The notes under the pieces were generated by a model. It did no database searches. It had not been told where the DNA came from and saw nothing but the letters and a program-made list of their open reading frames with translations. A stretch of 64,000 nt of DNA, from assembly GCA_031425035.1 (NCBI GenBank), contig JANPIN010000098.1:1-64000 (forward strand), in the 5' to 3' direction. Shown here in pieces: positions 43,707-51,412 of this stretch. The translations under genes and the position numbers were made by a program. This stretch comes from M3007 sp031425035. Lineage in GTDB: Bacteria; Bacteroidota; Bacteroidia; Chitinophagales; Saprospiraceae. Within the stretch, counting starts at the first letter, position 1. Each line of letters opens with the position of its first letter.

Positions 43707-44057
43707 TTAGCCCAAAGGAAGACTATTGCTGCCCCCTGGCTGGTTATCTCCCTGCGCTTCCTCAAGTAAGGATTTGAGCAGCAACATTTTTTCCAATGAC
43801 AAGTGACCGAAGTCATAAGCCGTTGGTGCTGGAGTTTCTTCTACACGTGCAGGAGTTGCCTTTGGCACAACGAACTCCATGAGCTTGAGCAATACCACTA
43901 TTTGTTCTTTTGGCTCAAGTTCAGAAAGGTTTGAGGCAAGGTTATCGAAACGACTTTCGACAAGTTCACTTATCCGACTGCGTATAGTCCTACTCATGGT
44001 GTTTGGTGTGCCAGTTGTTCGGCCGCCTATCTTTGACTGTCCTTTGATGAATGCCAT
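43707..44057 (-). CDS. Small basic element protein, paralogue 1
   Basis: 116 aa. The N-terminus MAFIKGQSKIGGRTTGTPNT is the KG..K.GGR..GTPN motif of DUF5681-like small proteins on Bacteroidota elements and phages. A helical stretch follows (SELVESRFDNLASNLSELEPKEQIVVLLKLMEFVVPKAT) and then a variable acidic tail. It shares both the motif and the helical stretch with the next gene (44154-44456), so the two arose by duplication. Probable DNA-binding or element-maintenance role; not established. Confidence 0.65.
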   Translation of the reverse strand: MAFIKGQSKIGGRTTGTPNTMSRTIRSRISELVESRFDNLASNLSELEPKEQIVVLLKLMEFVVPKATPARVEETPAPTAYDFGHLSLEKMLLLKSLLEEAQGDNQPGGSNSLPLG

Positions 44058-44153
44058 AGCGTGTTCTATTTTGTTCTATTTTAGAAGCGTGAAGGTGCCG
44101 TTAATAGCGGGTTTTCACCTATGCCAAACCCGGTAATCAGTTCGAGGGTTACA

Positions 44154-44456
44154 TTATTCATCAAGTATGGCTGTTAACCGTTCGAGTTGGTCAGCAGACA
44201 AAACACCGCCTTCGGTAATTTTTTGAATGCTCTCAACCTCTACACGTGCATGGGTTGCTTTCGGCAAAACGAACTCCATAAGTTTTAGCAACACTGCGAT
44301 TCGTTCCTTTTGGGCAAGTTCAAAAATACAGTCGGCCAAGTCATCAAAATGGCTTTCAACAAGTTCTTTAACCCGTTCGCGAAGCTCCTTATCTACGGTG
44401 TTAGGTATGCCTATTTTTCGCCCTCCTGTTTTGGGTTTGCCCTTTGTGAATGCCAT
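44154..44456 (-). CDS. Small basic element protein, paralogue 2
   Basis: 100 aa, paralogue of the preceding protein: MAFTKGKPKTGGRKIGIPNT at the start, VKELVESHFDDLADCIFELAQKERIAVLLKLMEF in the middle (read in parts), and PKATHARVEVE matching PKATPARVEET of the partner. The tails differ. The pair is in tandem with 96 bases between, and both point the same way as the primase gene. Role unknown; the KG.PK.GGR motif suggests nucleic-acid contact. Confidence 0.65.
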   Translation of the reverse strand: MAFTKGKPKTGGRKIGIPNTVDKELRERVKELVESHFDDLADCIFELAQKERIAVLLKLMEFVLPKATHARVEVESIQKITEGGVLSADQLERLTAILDE

Positions 44457-44496
44457 TTCGTTTCTGTTTTAGAGTAAAGCGTTTCATTGCGATCTA

Positions 44497-45768
44497 TTAG
44501 CGCCGGGTTTGGTGGCCCTTCGCTTTTCCATTCTTTAGGTTGTTTGCGCGGGATTCATTTTCCCGACTTCGCGCGCGGTTTACTATCGCTTGCGCTCTTT
44601 GGCGGCTCTCTTGCCATTCTTTTTCTCCTTGCTCTGTAATGGGTTGCCGTCCTTCAAACTTCCAGCCGTAAGCGGCCAGGGCTTCGCGTACGTCGGCGGG
44701 TGCGTCCCATCCGGCCGGGTAACCATCGGCGGTCATCTCCAGGTCAAAGGCTTGGCCCGTCTTTGGGTTTGTATGGTGTTCGCGGTTTTGTGCAGGAACA
44801 CCGGCAGCCGGTGCATAATTTGCCGCTGTGGGCAATTGTGGCGCGGTGTGGGCATCCTGGGCGCGGTATTTAAAACCGGCATCCTTTGCCAATTTTACAA
44901 GGCTGCCAGCTGTGACCACCCGGCCACTATCTCGCCGGATATTGCGCCAATGTGTGTCGAAATTGCGTGCGGTATTGGATGCGGAAAAGGTGGTGCAGGC
45001 GTGGAGAATGTCGAGCGCAATTTCTTTTCCAGCGTCCCCCCATTCAGACTTACAAGCAAAGGCGATTTGTAAAAAATTGGCATAGGTACATTCAAGCGAA
45101 ACCCGCTCTTTTATTAGGTAGTCGGCCGCTTGGCCTGCCAGGTCATCCGGGCGGGCTGTGGCGTTCCTGGGCGGTGCATTAAAGACCGGCCTGGGCTTAG
45201 GCAGGCCGGTAAAAATCTGGGCTGCTGCGTTGAAATATGGCTCCGGGTCGTAACTCCAAAAGCGTGGCCTGCAAACATCTTTGCATGACGGATCAATGAC
45301 GTACCCCATTGAATTGAACGCAGTCTCCAGGGCTTCAAATTGTTCTTTGTGGCGGTCGGGGAACGCAAGCGGAACAACCCCCCAAAGACCGTTTCCACTT
45401 GCGCTTATTTGACAGAACGCAACCTCTGGCAGCTTTGAAAGTTCGGCCTTGGCGGTGTTCACCGTTCGGGCGTCCAGGAAGGGGTTTTGCTGTGCGTCCA
45501 GGTCAAAAGACAGTAAACCAGAATGTCTGATTAACCCTGCTGCTGATCGGTGTGAAAACGTACCCGACGGCGTAATGATAGGCAGCCGCTTTTTTAATTC
45601 CTTCCGTTCTGTGGTGTTGTCGGTTGCCCGTATTTCTTCGATCAATGGGCGGTGTTTGCTGGCCAGCCTTTCAGACGTAGCGAGTTGAAAAAACGTCCCT
45701 CTGTTGTCCGGCTGCGTGGTGGTGTGGCAGTCATCGAAGTACGATATTTTAACGTCGAGTAGATTCAT
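44497..45768 (-). CDS. BT4734-type / PriCT-2 primase-like replication protein
   Basis: 423 aa. Residues about 50-190 match the BT4734-like (VirE N-terminal) domain seen on Bacteroidota elements: GTFSHRSAAGLIRHSGLLSFDLDA, EVAFCQISASGNGLWGVVPL and VCRPRFWSYDPEPYFN, a primase-polymerase-like core with the Asp pair FDLD. Residues about 215-300 are a PriCT-2 domain (YANFLQIAFACKSEWGDAG, then AGSLVKLAKDAGFKY). It probably primes replication of the element. One iteron copy (45769-45777) touches its start codon, and the six-copy palindrome (45868-45922) lies just upstream. It is transcribed after the RepA-like gene. Confidence 0.8.
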   Translation of the reverse strand: MNLLDVKISYFDDCHTTTQPDNRGTFFQLATSERLASKHRPLIEEIRATDNTTERKELKKRLPIITPSGTFSHRSAAGLIRHSGLLSFDLDAQQNPFLDARTVNTAKAELSKLPEVAFCQISASGNGLWGVVPLAFPDRHKEQFEALETAFNSMGYVIDPSCKDVCRPRFWSYDPEPYFNAAAQIFTGLPKPRPVFNAPPRNATARPDDLAGQAADYLIKERVSLECTYANFLQIAFACKSEWGDAGKEIALDILHACTTFSASNTARNFDTHWRNIRRDSGRVVTAGSLVKLAKDAGFKYRAQDAHTAPQLPTAANYAPAAGVPAQNREHHTNPKTGQAFDLEMTADGYPAGWDAPADVREALAAYGWKFEGRQPITEQGEKEWQESRQRAQAIVNRARSRENESRANNLKNGKAKGHQTRR

Positions 45769-45867
45769 GGTACGAATTGCGTTTTGTGGCTGTCGGCTTT
45801 GCTTGTTTCTTTAAGGTATTGACAAACAGCGTTTTGCATTTCATTTTGTTTCTTTTCTTGGTGCTTC

Positions 45868-45922
45868 ATTCGTACCATTCGTACTATTCGTACCAGGTAC
45901 GAGAAGTACGAACGGTACGAAT
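45868..45922. repeat. Iteron palindrome: six copies of a 9-bp unit, three in each orientation
   Basis: Left arm 45868-45894 is three direct copies of attcgtac(c/t); after a single central base, the right arm 45896-45922 is three inverted copies. The arms pair at 24 of 27 positions. A seventh copy (ggtacgaat) is at 45769-45777, against the primase start. The right arm meets the stop codon of the RepA-like gene. Candidate replication origin, repressor site or transfer origin of the element. Confidence 0.75.
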
Positions 45923-47049
45923 TAGACGCTCTCTGCGCTCTTGGTCTCTTCTTCAATCTTCTTTAATCGCTTGCGGACGGCTCCCTCGCTTATCCCCAAT
46001 TTTGCAGCAATTTCAGTGTTAGGCAACCCTGCATTTTTGTATTTTGTAATCTGGTCGTTTCGGTTTTCGGTGTCTTGTTCGGTCTGGAATTTCAAGTGGT
46101 CGCGCTCGTTCGCGTGTCCTAAAAACTCGAATTGCAGAAAATTGGAAGGCTTAGAAATTTGACATAAAATCACATTGTCGCTGTCGTAGATTATTTCACA
46201 ATTCCGGGCTTTAATTTGCTTTAGGTAGCGCGCTCCTGAATCGGTAAAACTCTCGCCAATTGCAAAAGATGAATCGCAGAAATTTATCAGCATTTTGGAC
46301 CCCTGTAAATCGTTCCGGCCTATGGGCTTCGATGAATCGCGTTTAGGTGTATGGGCCAGGCATAAAACCGAAAGACTGTACTTGTTTTTTAATGCTTTCA
46401 AGTACTTCATCAGCGGCAAAGCGTCTTGCGCTTTTTCGGTTGCATTCTTTAGATAGGTGATGTTATCCAGGATCAAGACAGCCGCGCCCGTCTGAACTAT
46501 TGCAGCCTCCATACTATCATACAAAAACCGTTCATAGCCCCCTTCATAATTGTCCGGCATATCAGCATCGGGGTCCATTTCGGCGCGGTGGAACTGGTTG
46601 TTAAATCGGTAATGGTTGGCGAAATTCTCGGAGTATCTGACTTCAAATTGTTTGTCGCTCAACTCAAAATCAAAACACAAAACCGTTTGCTGGTTAGCTT
46701 CCAGTATTAAGCCAGGAACGGGTTTTCCGGTGCTTATACTATCGGCAATCTGTATCGCAAGAATTGACTTTCCGACATTCGTATCGGCAAACAAAATACA
46801 CAATTCGCCCTCCCACCACAACTCACCAAACAGCTTTTTTGGGTTTGGCCTGCCTGCTGCATCCGAAAGGCATTTATTTGCCGTACGGACTAAAAACAGG
46901 TTATTTGCTTTATCCGATTCTTTCAAAGCATCGTTAAGGCTGCCCGATATTTGAGGAATACTGCTAACTTTGTCCATTATTTCGCCGTCTGTTTTGGCTG
47001 TTGCGCCCGCTCCGTTTCCTCCGGTGCGGGCGTTTGTTTTATCATTCAT
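45922..47049 (-). CDS. RepA/AAA_25-type RecA-fold ATPase with C-terminal HTH
   Basis: 375 aa. A RecA-like core has Walker A in LFADTNVGKSILAIQIAD (about residues 85-102), Walker B AAVLILDNITYL, and a sensor-like CLAHTPKRDSSKPIGRNDLQGS. This matches the hexameric replicative helicase RepA group on plasmids and integrative elements. The last 45 residues hold an HTH (KYKNAGLPNTEIAAKLGISEGAVRKRL, read in two parts), so the protein may also bind DNA directly. It overlaps the HTH gene upstream by eight bases and is followed by the iteron palindrome and primase gene: a replication module. Confidence 0.85.
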   Translation of the reverse strand: MNDKTNARTGGNGAGATAKTDGEIMDKVSSIPQISGSLNDALKESDKANNLFLVRTANKCLSDAAGRPNPKKLFGELWWEGELCILFADTNVGKSILAIQIADSISTGKPVPGLILEANQQTVLCFDFELSDKQFEVRYSENFANHYRFNNQFHRAEMDPDADMPDNYEGGYERFLYDSMEAAIVQTGAAVLILDNITYLKNATEKAQDALPLMKYLKALKNKYSLSVLCLAHTPKRDSSKPIGRNDLQGSKMLINFCDSSFAIGESFTDSGARYLKQIKARNCEIIYDSDNVILCQISKPSNFLQFEFLGHANERDHLKFQTEQDTENRNDQITKYKNAGLPNTEIAAKLGISEGAVRKRLKKIEEETKSAESV

Positions 47050-47368
47050 TAGGTAGATTGTTTTGTTTGTGATTGGTGTTGCTTTTCATCAAAGCCAGCA
47101 CTTCCAGTCTATCGAACCGGACAGACTTGCCGACGTAGTGACGCTTGAGTTTTTCTGCTCTTGCGTGGTTGTCAATTGTCGAGGGGCATACTGAAATAAG
47201 TCGGGCAGCCTCTTTTTTGGTGACATAGTTAGCCCCTGCCTGTCCCGGTACGTCGTTGGGTTGGCGTTGTTGTTTAGTTGTACTTGCTTTGTGAAACTGC
47301 TCTAGTTCCTGCTGTATGAGCCTCCGAAATTCAGGTATTGACAGCTGGGTGAAAACCACGTTTTCCAT
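47042..47368 (-). CDS. HTH_17 excisionase-like / MerR-type DNA-binding protein
   Basis: 108 aa with a winged HTH of the excisionase type in the second half: YVTKKEAARLISVCPSTIDNH, then LKRHYVGKSVRFDRLEVLAL. Such proteins bend DNA at att sites or activate element genes. The N-terminal half is Gln/Glu-rich and helical. It is the first gene of the replication unit (eight-base overlap with the ATPase gene). Confidence 0.8.
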   Translation of the reverse strand: MENVVFTQLSIPEFRRLIQQELEQFHKASTTKQQRQPNDVPGQAGANYVTKKEAARLISVCPSTIDNHARAEKLKRHYVGKSVRFDRLEVLALMKSNTNHKQNNLPNE

Positions 47369-47459
47369 GCGCTATTCAGATTTTTGTGAAAAATGATAGC
47401 GTAAGTTATCGGCGGCTTCACCCCGTGTAGTGACTTCGTGTAGTCACTACAAATTTTTA

Positions 47460-48431
47460 CTATTCCGGCTTATCTAATTCATTATCAATCATTTGAACTA
47501 TTCCTCGCATTTCCAGATTATCAAAAAAAACGCGGATATACTTTAAATCTTTTCGTCTGAAGTCTCCCGCTTTTGTCGCTAAAGGACTTCGCACTGCTTC
47601 ATAGATATTTTTTGGGTTTTTCTCGGTTAGAAACTCTATAAAGGCTGCTTTCTTGGTATGATCAATGCCCTTTACTTGGCAAAACTCCAGAAGGTAGTGT
47701 ACAGCCAACACTTGCCGGGCCAAAGTAAAATCCGGGTTTTTGGATTCTTTCGGCGCGGACGGCTCATTTTCTTTCAACTTCGATTCTAAATATTCCCGGT
47801 AGTGGTCAAAGGCTTTTGCAGCCACTACAAAATGTAAAGTCGGTTCTTTGGTAGATAACTCATTAACAGGCAGCGAAGCATGGTATTCTGAAATGCTGGA
47901 GTGTATTTCTACCTTATCCTGACGGAGTAATCTATTCCAAGCGCAAATCGTACCCTCTTCTATACCATCGTTTTTGAAATTTAACCAATACCCAACACAA
48001 CGCGGTGCATATTTTATGGGCTTCATCCCTTCAAAAAGTAGTGCCTCCACTTGCTCCAGTTCTTCATTAATCAACGCTTCGCCTCTTTGCCAGCCTTCGT
48101 ATCGACTTTCAAAGCAACCAATTAGCGCATCTGTGTAAGCTTTGACAAAATGCTCCAGAATTTCCGCTTTACGCTGCTCTATTTTCAGCCGTTCAGTTTT
48201 TGGCAGGATAAAAAAAGTCAACTTACCTCCCTCTTTCTTATCTGTGGACCAATCGCCATTTTCACGTACGTAAAAAATTGTTATTTCGTCGGAAGGAAAA
48301 TAGCCAGTGTTAGGGTCTAACCATTTTTCGTATGTGAACACTCGGTGACCGGCGTTTCTGACAGTTTCTTGATCGAATCCACTTTTTTCAAAATTGACCA
48401 TCTGTGCAGGCGTAAATTCATATTTATTCAT
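47460..48431 (-). CDS. Hypothetical element protein
   Basis: 323 aa, no signal or membrane helix. N-terminal half is charged and helical; the C-terminal region reads TLARQVLAVHYLLEF, AAFIEFLTEKNPKNIYEAVRS and GDFRRKDLKYIRVFFDNL, a pattern I associate with uncharacterised proteins of Bacteroidota elements, loosely like the RteC C-terminal domain in layout. No catalytic motif can be named. It lies between the HTH gene and the coiled-coil membrane protein, all on the minus strand. A regulatory role is possible but unsupported. Confidence 0.65.
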   Translation of the reverse strand: MNKYEFTPAQMVNFEKSGFDQETVRNAGHRVFTYEKWLDPNTGYFPSDEITIFYVRENGDWSTDKKEGGKLTFFILPKTERLKIEQRKAEILEHFVKAYTDALIGCFESRYEGWQRGEALINEELEQVEALLFEGMKPIKYAPRCVGYWLNFKNDGIEEGTICAWNRLLRQDKVEIHSSISEYHASLPVNELSTKEPTLHFVVAAKAFDHYREYLESKLKENEPSAPKESKNPDFTLARQVLAVHYLLEFCQVKGIDHTKKAAFIEFLTEKNPKNIYEAVRSPLATKAGDFRRKDLKYIRVFFDNLEMRGIVQMIDNELDKPE

Positions 48432-48483
48432 TTTGAATCAATTTAAGGTAGGCCAGGCCGCACCAGGCAGCCCGGCCCGGTGG

Positions 48484-49623
48484 TTAGTTAGTTGCTTTCG
48501 TTCGTTTCAGTTTCTTTCCGCTTTGGTTTTCCCATGCCGCTATCCGGCAACCATCGGAGCAAAACCGCTGCTTTGAGTGGCGATATATGTACGGCGTTTT
48601 GCAGTGATCGCACAAACGGCGGTTATCGTCTACGATTTTCGTTAGGTCTGGTTTCGCCTCTGTACGATTATCGTCCGCGCGTGCGCGTAACGTGTAGCGC
48701 ACTCCTTCGCCCGTCCGTAGGTTGGCGGCTGCTTTGGCTGTGCCGTTTTTGGAGAAAGTAACGGCGGCCGGATCTGCCAGGTCTGCTGCCCCTTGTTGCT
48801 CGGCTTCCTGCTCGGCATAGTGGCGAAACAGGTAATAGAAAACGAACACGGTGCAAAGTAGGAATATCAGTTCGGCGGCAATGGCAGCGCCAACGCTGTA
48901 CGCTTGCATCTTTTCCACCTTGGCGGCGCGTTCCTGCTGTGCCTCGGCCAGCTGTGCATCCGCTCGGCCCTCGGTGGCGGTGGTGGCTGCGTCCCGACGT
49001 TCGACCAGGGCGGCGCGTTCCTTTTGCAGTCGGGGCAATGTCCGGTTTTCCGCTGTCCAGTTCTTGCCGGCTTTTAGGCCACCCTGTACGCGGTCTATGT
49101 CGGCTTGTACGCGGTTAATGTCGGCAGCCAGGGCAGCGGCGGCGGTGGCGTCCGTTGTGCGTTCAGGCTTAGCATAGACAACGCCGGGCAACTCCTTCGC
49201 ACCATACAAAGCGGCGGCAATGGAGACAAACAATGTCAGGACGGCAACAATGCCGACAAAGCCAAATTCTTTGTATTTGAGTAGGTGCTTCGATGCAATG
49301 GCCAGGGTAGAACGCTTTACCCTTTCAACTCCGAACGCGAAGCCAATACCAAGCGGAACGGCTAAGTATATACCCCACCAAAGCGGGATAATATGAGTGA
49401 GCGCAAAGACCCCTAAAGCGGCGGTAGTGCAGAACGTAATGAGCTGCGAACCACTTTGGCCGATTGTCGCCACACGGTACAAAGTGTGGTATTCTTCGCT
49501 GAAAGGTTTGTCTTTGAATACTTCGCCGGATTTGGTCGCGGTGGCGTCGGCATGGTCGGCAGCGTTTTTTGCCGTTAATGTGCTGGCAAATTCTTTAAAT
49601 TTGCCCTCGAATGGGTTTCCCAT
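48484..49623 (-). CDS. Coiled-coil membrane protein with C-terminal zinc motif
   Basis: 379 aa. Three hydrophobic segments: about residues 65-85 and 88-105 (LITFCTTAALGVFALTHIIP, then YLAVPLGIGFAFGV), 120-140 (FVGIVAVLTLFVSIAAAL), and one near 245-268 (AAIAAELIFLLCTVFVFYYL). Between them residues 160-240 are a strong Ala/Glu/Arg coiled coil. The tail holds C-x2-C and C-x3-C (CDHCKTPY...FCSDGC), a zinc-ribbon-like pair in the cytoplasm. The organisation suggests a membrane-anchored DNA-contact or mating-channel accessory protein, but this is inference; I do not recognise the family. Confidence 0.65.
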   Translation of the reverse strand: MGNPFEGKFKEFASTLTAKNAADHADATATKSGEVFKDKPFSEEYHTLYRVATIGQSGSQLITFCTTAALGVFALTHIIPLWWGIYLAVPLGIGFAFGVERVKRSTLAIASKHLLKYKEFGFVGIVAVLTLFVSIAAALYGAKELPGVVYAKPERTTDATAAAALAADINRVQADIDRVQGGLKAGKNWTAENRTLPRLQKERAALVERRDAATTATEGRADAQLAEAQQERAAKVEKMQAYSVGAAIAAELIFLLCTVFVFYYLFRHYAEQEAEQQGAADLADPAAVTFSKNGTAKAAANLRTGEGVRYTLRARADDNRTEAKPDLTKIVDDNRRLCDHCKTPYIYRHSKQRFCSDGCRIAAWENQSGKKLKRTKATN

Positions 49624-49769
49624 TTGTTAAAAATTGTTTGTTGTGAACGATTCCCGCGTTGTTGCTGTCCAGGCGTTGCGCGGGTTTTTTGTGTCTGTTA
49701 GGTTGGCTGTACGTGGTGTGTCAGATCGTTACGGGTGCGGGTGAAGTCAATAAAATGCGGCAATAAGTT

Positions 49770-51059
49770 TCAACCTGCTACTTTCAAGTGTGGGCGTTTC
49801 ATTATCCGGGCGGCATCTTTGGCAAAATCCATTGCCGCCATTTTTGCATCAATACAGATATATTGACGGAATGCTTGTTCCGTTTTGTGGCCTGTAATTT
49901 TCATAATCTGGAAGGCAGGTAGCCCGGCCCGGTAGAAGTTGGTGGCGAAGGATCTGCGTGCGACGTGGGTAGTGAGTTTTTCCCAACGTGCCATTTCCTG
50001 TTCGTGGCGTTTGCCCCCGGCGCTGTTGCTAACAAAAATACGTTCGTCCATGCCCGCCACTTGCCCCAACTCTTTCAGGTAGTCGTTCATCTTTTGCCCG
50101 GATATTTTCGGGACGCTGAAATCGTATTTTGTAAGCAATATTTCCAGGATAGGAAAAAGGGGAATAAATACGGCTTCGCCCGTTTTTTGGGTAGTGATTG
50201 AAAGCATCTTTTCGCCTTCGACGGCCACCACGTGTTCCGGGCTTAGGCGGCTGAAATCGGAAAAGCGCAGCCCGGAATAAGCACCGATCAAAAACAGATC
50301 ACGCACCCGCTCTAATCGCTGATTGCCGGATAGGTCGAGCCGGTACATGGCTTCCAGCTCATCGAATGAAAGTGCTATTTTGGTAGTTTTCTCCTTTCCG
50401 ATTTTGAAGCCCTCAAAAGCGTCGGTCGAATGATAGCCCCGGCGCTTTGCATCCCGCATAAACATTTTCAAAAGGCTGAAAAGTTTATGCACGTAGTTGG
50501 TTTGCAGGTTGCGCGGCGCACCGAAAAGCCAGGCTTTGAAATCGTGGAAAAACGCTTGGTTTATTTCCTCAAAAACAAGTTTTCTGCCTTTTTCCTGTCC
50601 GTAGGTAACGAGGTGGTTTTGTACCCGTGTGACAGCGGCAAGGGTGCCTTTGTTTGCGTGGGGTTGCTTCGCCCGTTCCTGCAAGGTGGTTTCGATAAAT
50701 TGTAAGAGGGTAGGAATTGCGACTTTGGTGTTTTCCGGGCGAACGGCATAGCCCATACGGTAGTCAAGTTCCCGGCGAAAATCAACCGGGTCAATCTGTC
50801 CGGCTGTTTCCCGGTAAATGTCAATGGTGAAGCCTTCCAGCCGGTTAAGCCGCAAATTCACGTCCGTATTTTCCGGGTATTTACGGTTTGCAATGGCTTG
50901 CCCCTTGGTCCATGCTTCCGGGCAGACCTTTTCGCCGGTGGAATATTTAAGCCGCTGACCTTTGTACACAAAGTACAAAAAAACGTAGGAAGGTACTTTT
51001 GGCTCCTTCGTGCTTTGGAGAATGAATCGCACGGTAGGTACTCCTTTGACTTTTGGCAT
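49770..51059 (-). CDS. Tyrosine recombinase (integrase) of the element
   Basis: 429 aa phage-integrase family enzyme. N-terminal arm-binding domain (about residues 1-105, TVRFILQSTKEPKVPSY), a SAM-like core-binding domain (about 115-210), and the catalytic domain with Arg in GAYSGLRFSDFSRL, Lys in TQKTGEAVFIPL, H-x-x-R in THVARRSFATNF, His in MKITGHKTEQAF and the Tyr nucleophile in RQYICID. It reads inward from the right end; attR is 182 bases upstream of its start, and the arm repeats at 51114-51134 overlap its promoter, which suggests that the integrase represses itself. The insertion in tRNA-Lys fits the family habit. Confidence 0.93.
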   Translation of the reverse strand: MPKVKGVPTVRFILQSTKEPKVPSYVFLYFVYKGQRLKYSTGEKVCPEAWTKGQAIANRKYPENTDVNLRLNRLEGFTIDIYRETAGQIDPVDFRRELDYRMGYAVRPENTKVAIPTLLQFIETTLQERAKQPHANKGTLAAVTRVQNHLVTYGQEKGRKLVFEEINQAFFHDFKAWLFGAPRNLQTNYVHKLFSLLKMFMRDAKRRGYHSTDAFEGFKIGKEKTTKIALSFDELEAMYRLDLSGNQRLERVRDLFLIGAYSGLRFSDFSRLSPEHVVAVEGEKMLSITTQKTGEAVFIPLFPILEILLTKYDFSVPKISGQKMNDYLKELGQVAGMDERIFVSNSAGGKRHEQEMARWEKLTTHVARRSFATNFYRAGLPAFQIMKITGHKTEQAFRQYICIDAKMAAMDFAKDAARIMKRPHLKVAG

Positions 51060-51090
51060 GGCTTGAAAGTGCTTTGCTATTGAACACGGC

Positions 51091-51134
51091 CAAAAGTAAA
51101 GGTACTTTTTGGTTTGGGTACGTATTTGGGTATG
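51091..51134 (-). promoter_or_regulatory. Integrase promoter overlapped by right arm repeats
   Basis: Minus strand TACTTTTG (51098-51091), a perfect -7 element. Upstream, ttgggtacg (51114-51122) and ttgggtatg (51126-51134) cover the -33 region and match the pair at 42559/42571. Confidence 0.6.
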
Positions 51135-51240
51135 TTTTTTTAGCCAAATGTGGCAAGGCTTAACAGATTACGGCAACACAACATCAAATACTGCATTTAA
51201 AGACTGATTTATCCTGTTGTCGTTGGCCATACGAAAAGAA

Positions 51241-51263
51241 GGTTCAAGTCCCATCGAGATCAC
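51241..51263 (+). repeat. Right attachment site (attR)
   Basis: Direct repeat of 42481-42503 with 21 of 23 bases identical; the core tcccatcgagatcac (51249-51263) is exact. It is not part of a tRNA: the D and anticodon arms are missing. Confidence 0.85.
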
Positions 51264-51273
51264 CTTATGTATC

Positions 51274-51310
51274 AATGGCTTATGCGATCAAATCGTGTAA
51301 GCCATTTTTT
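51274..51310 (+). terminator. Displaced native terminator of tRNA-Lys(TTT)
   Basis: 15-bp stem (51274-51288 with 51292-51306, two G-T pairs), loop caa, T run. It lies immediately outside attR, where the tRNA terminator would be before integration. Confidence 0.75.
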
Positions 51311-51363
51311 GTTTTACGTACTATCGAGATATGCGTATTTTATCCTGGAAATTTTTTCCCCAT

Positions 51364-51384
51364 GCAACCTTTGTTCCAGCCCGT
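51364..51384 (+). promoter_or_regulatory. Possible ECF-type promoter of the sigma gene
   Basis: gcaac (51364-51368) and cgt (51382-51384) lie 13 bases apart just after a T run, and resemble autoregulated ECF promoters (AAC/CGT type), but the spacer is shorter than usual. Confidence 0.3.
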
Positions 51385-51412
51385 TTGCACTTAATAGCTG
51401 AACGTTACAAAT

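Larger units (their letters stand above)
42489..51263. mobile_element. tRNA-Lys-integrated mobile element of about 8.76 kb
   Basis: Bounded by direct repeats of the tRNA 3' end (core 42489-42503 and 51249-51263). The gene set is integrative: tyrosine recombinase at the right end reading inward, excisionase-like HTH, RepA-like ATPase and BT4734-type primase around an iteron palindrome, two paralogous small basic proteins, a coiled-coil membrane protein and a cargo end (42723-43634) visibly richer in A and T than the flanks. The element replaces the tRNA terminator with its own hairpin at 42512; the original is displaced to 51274. No relaxase, coupling protein or conjugation genes were recognised, so it may be mobilised in trans, be a satellite, or move by an unrecognised route. 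Confidence 0.85.

Noticed and set aside
51241..51263. Second tRNA-Lys or tRNA fragment gene
   Set aside because: Only the T arm and acceptor 3' strand are present; it is the attR copy.
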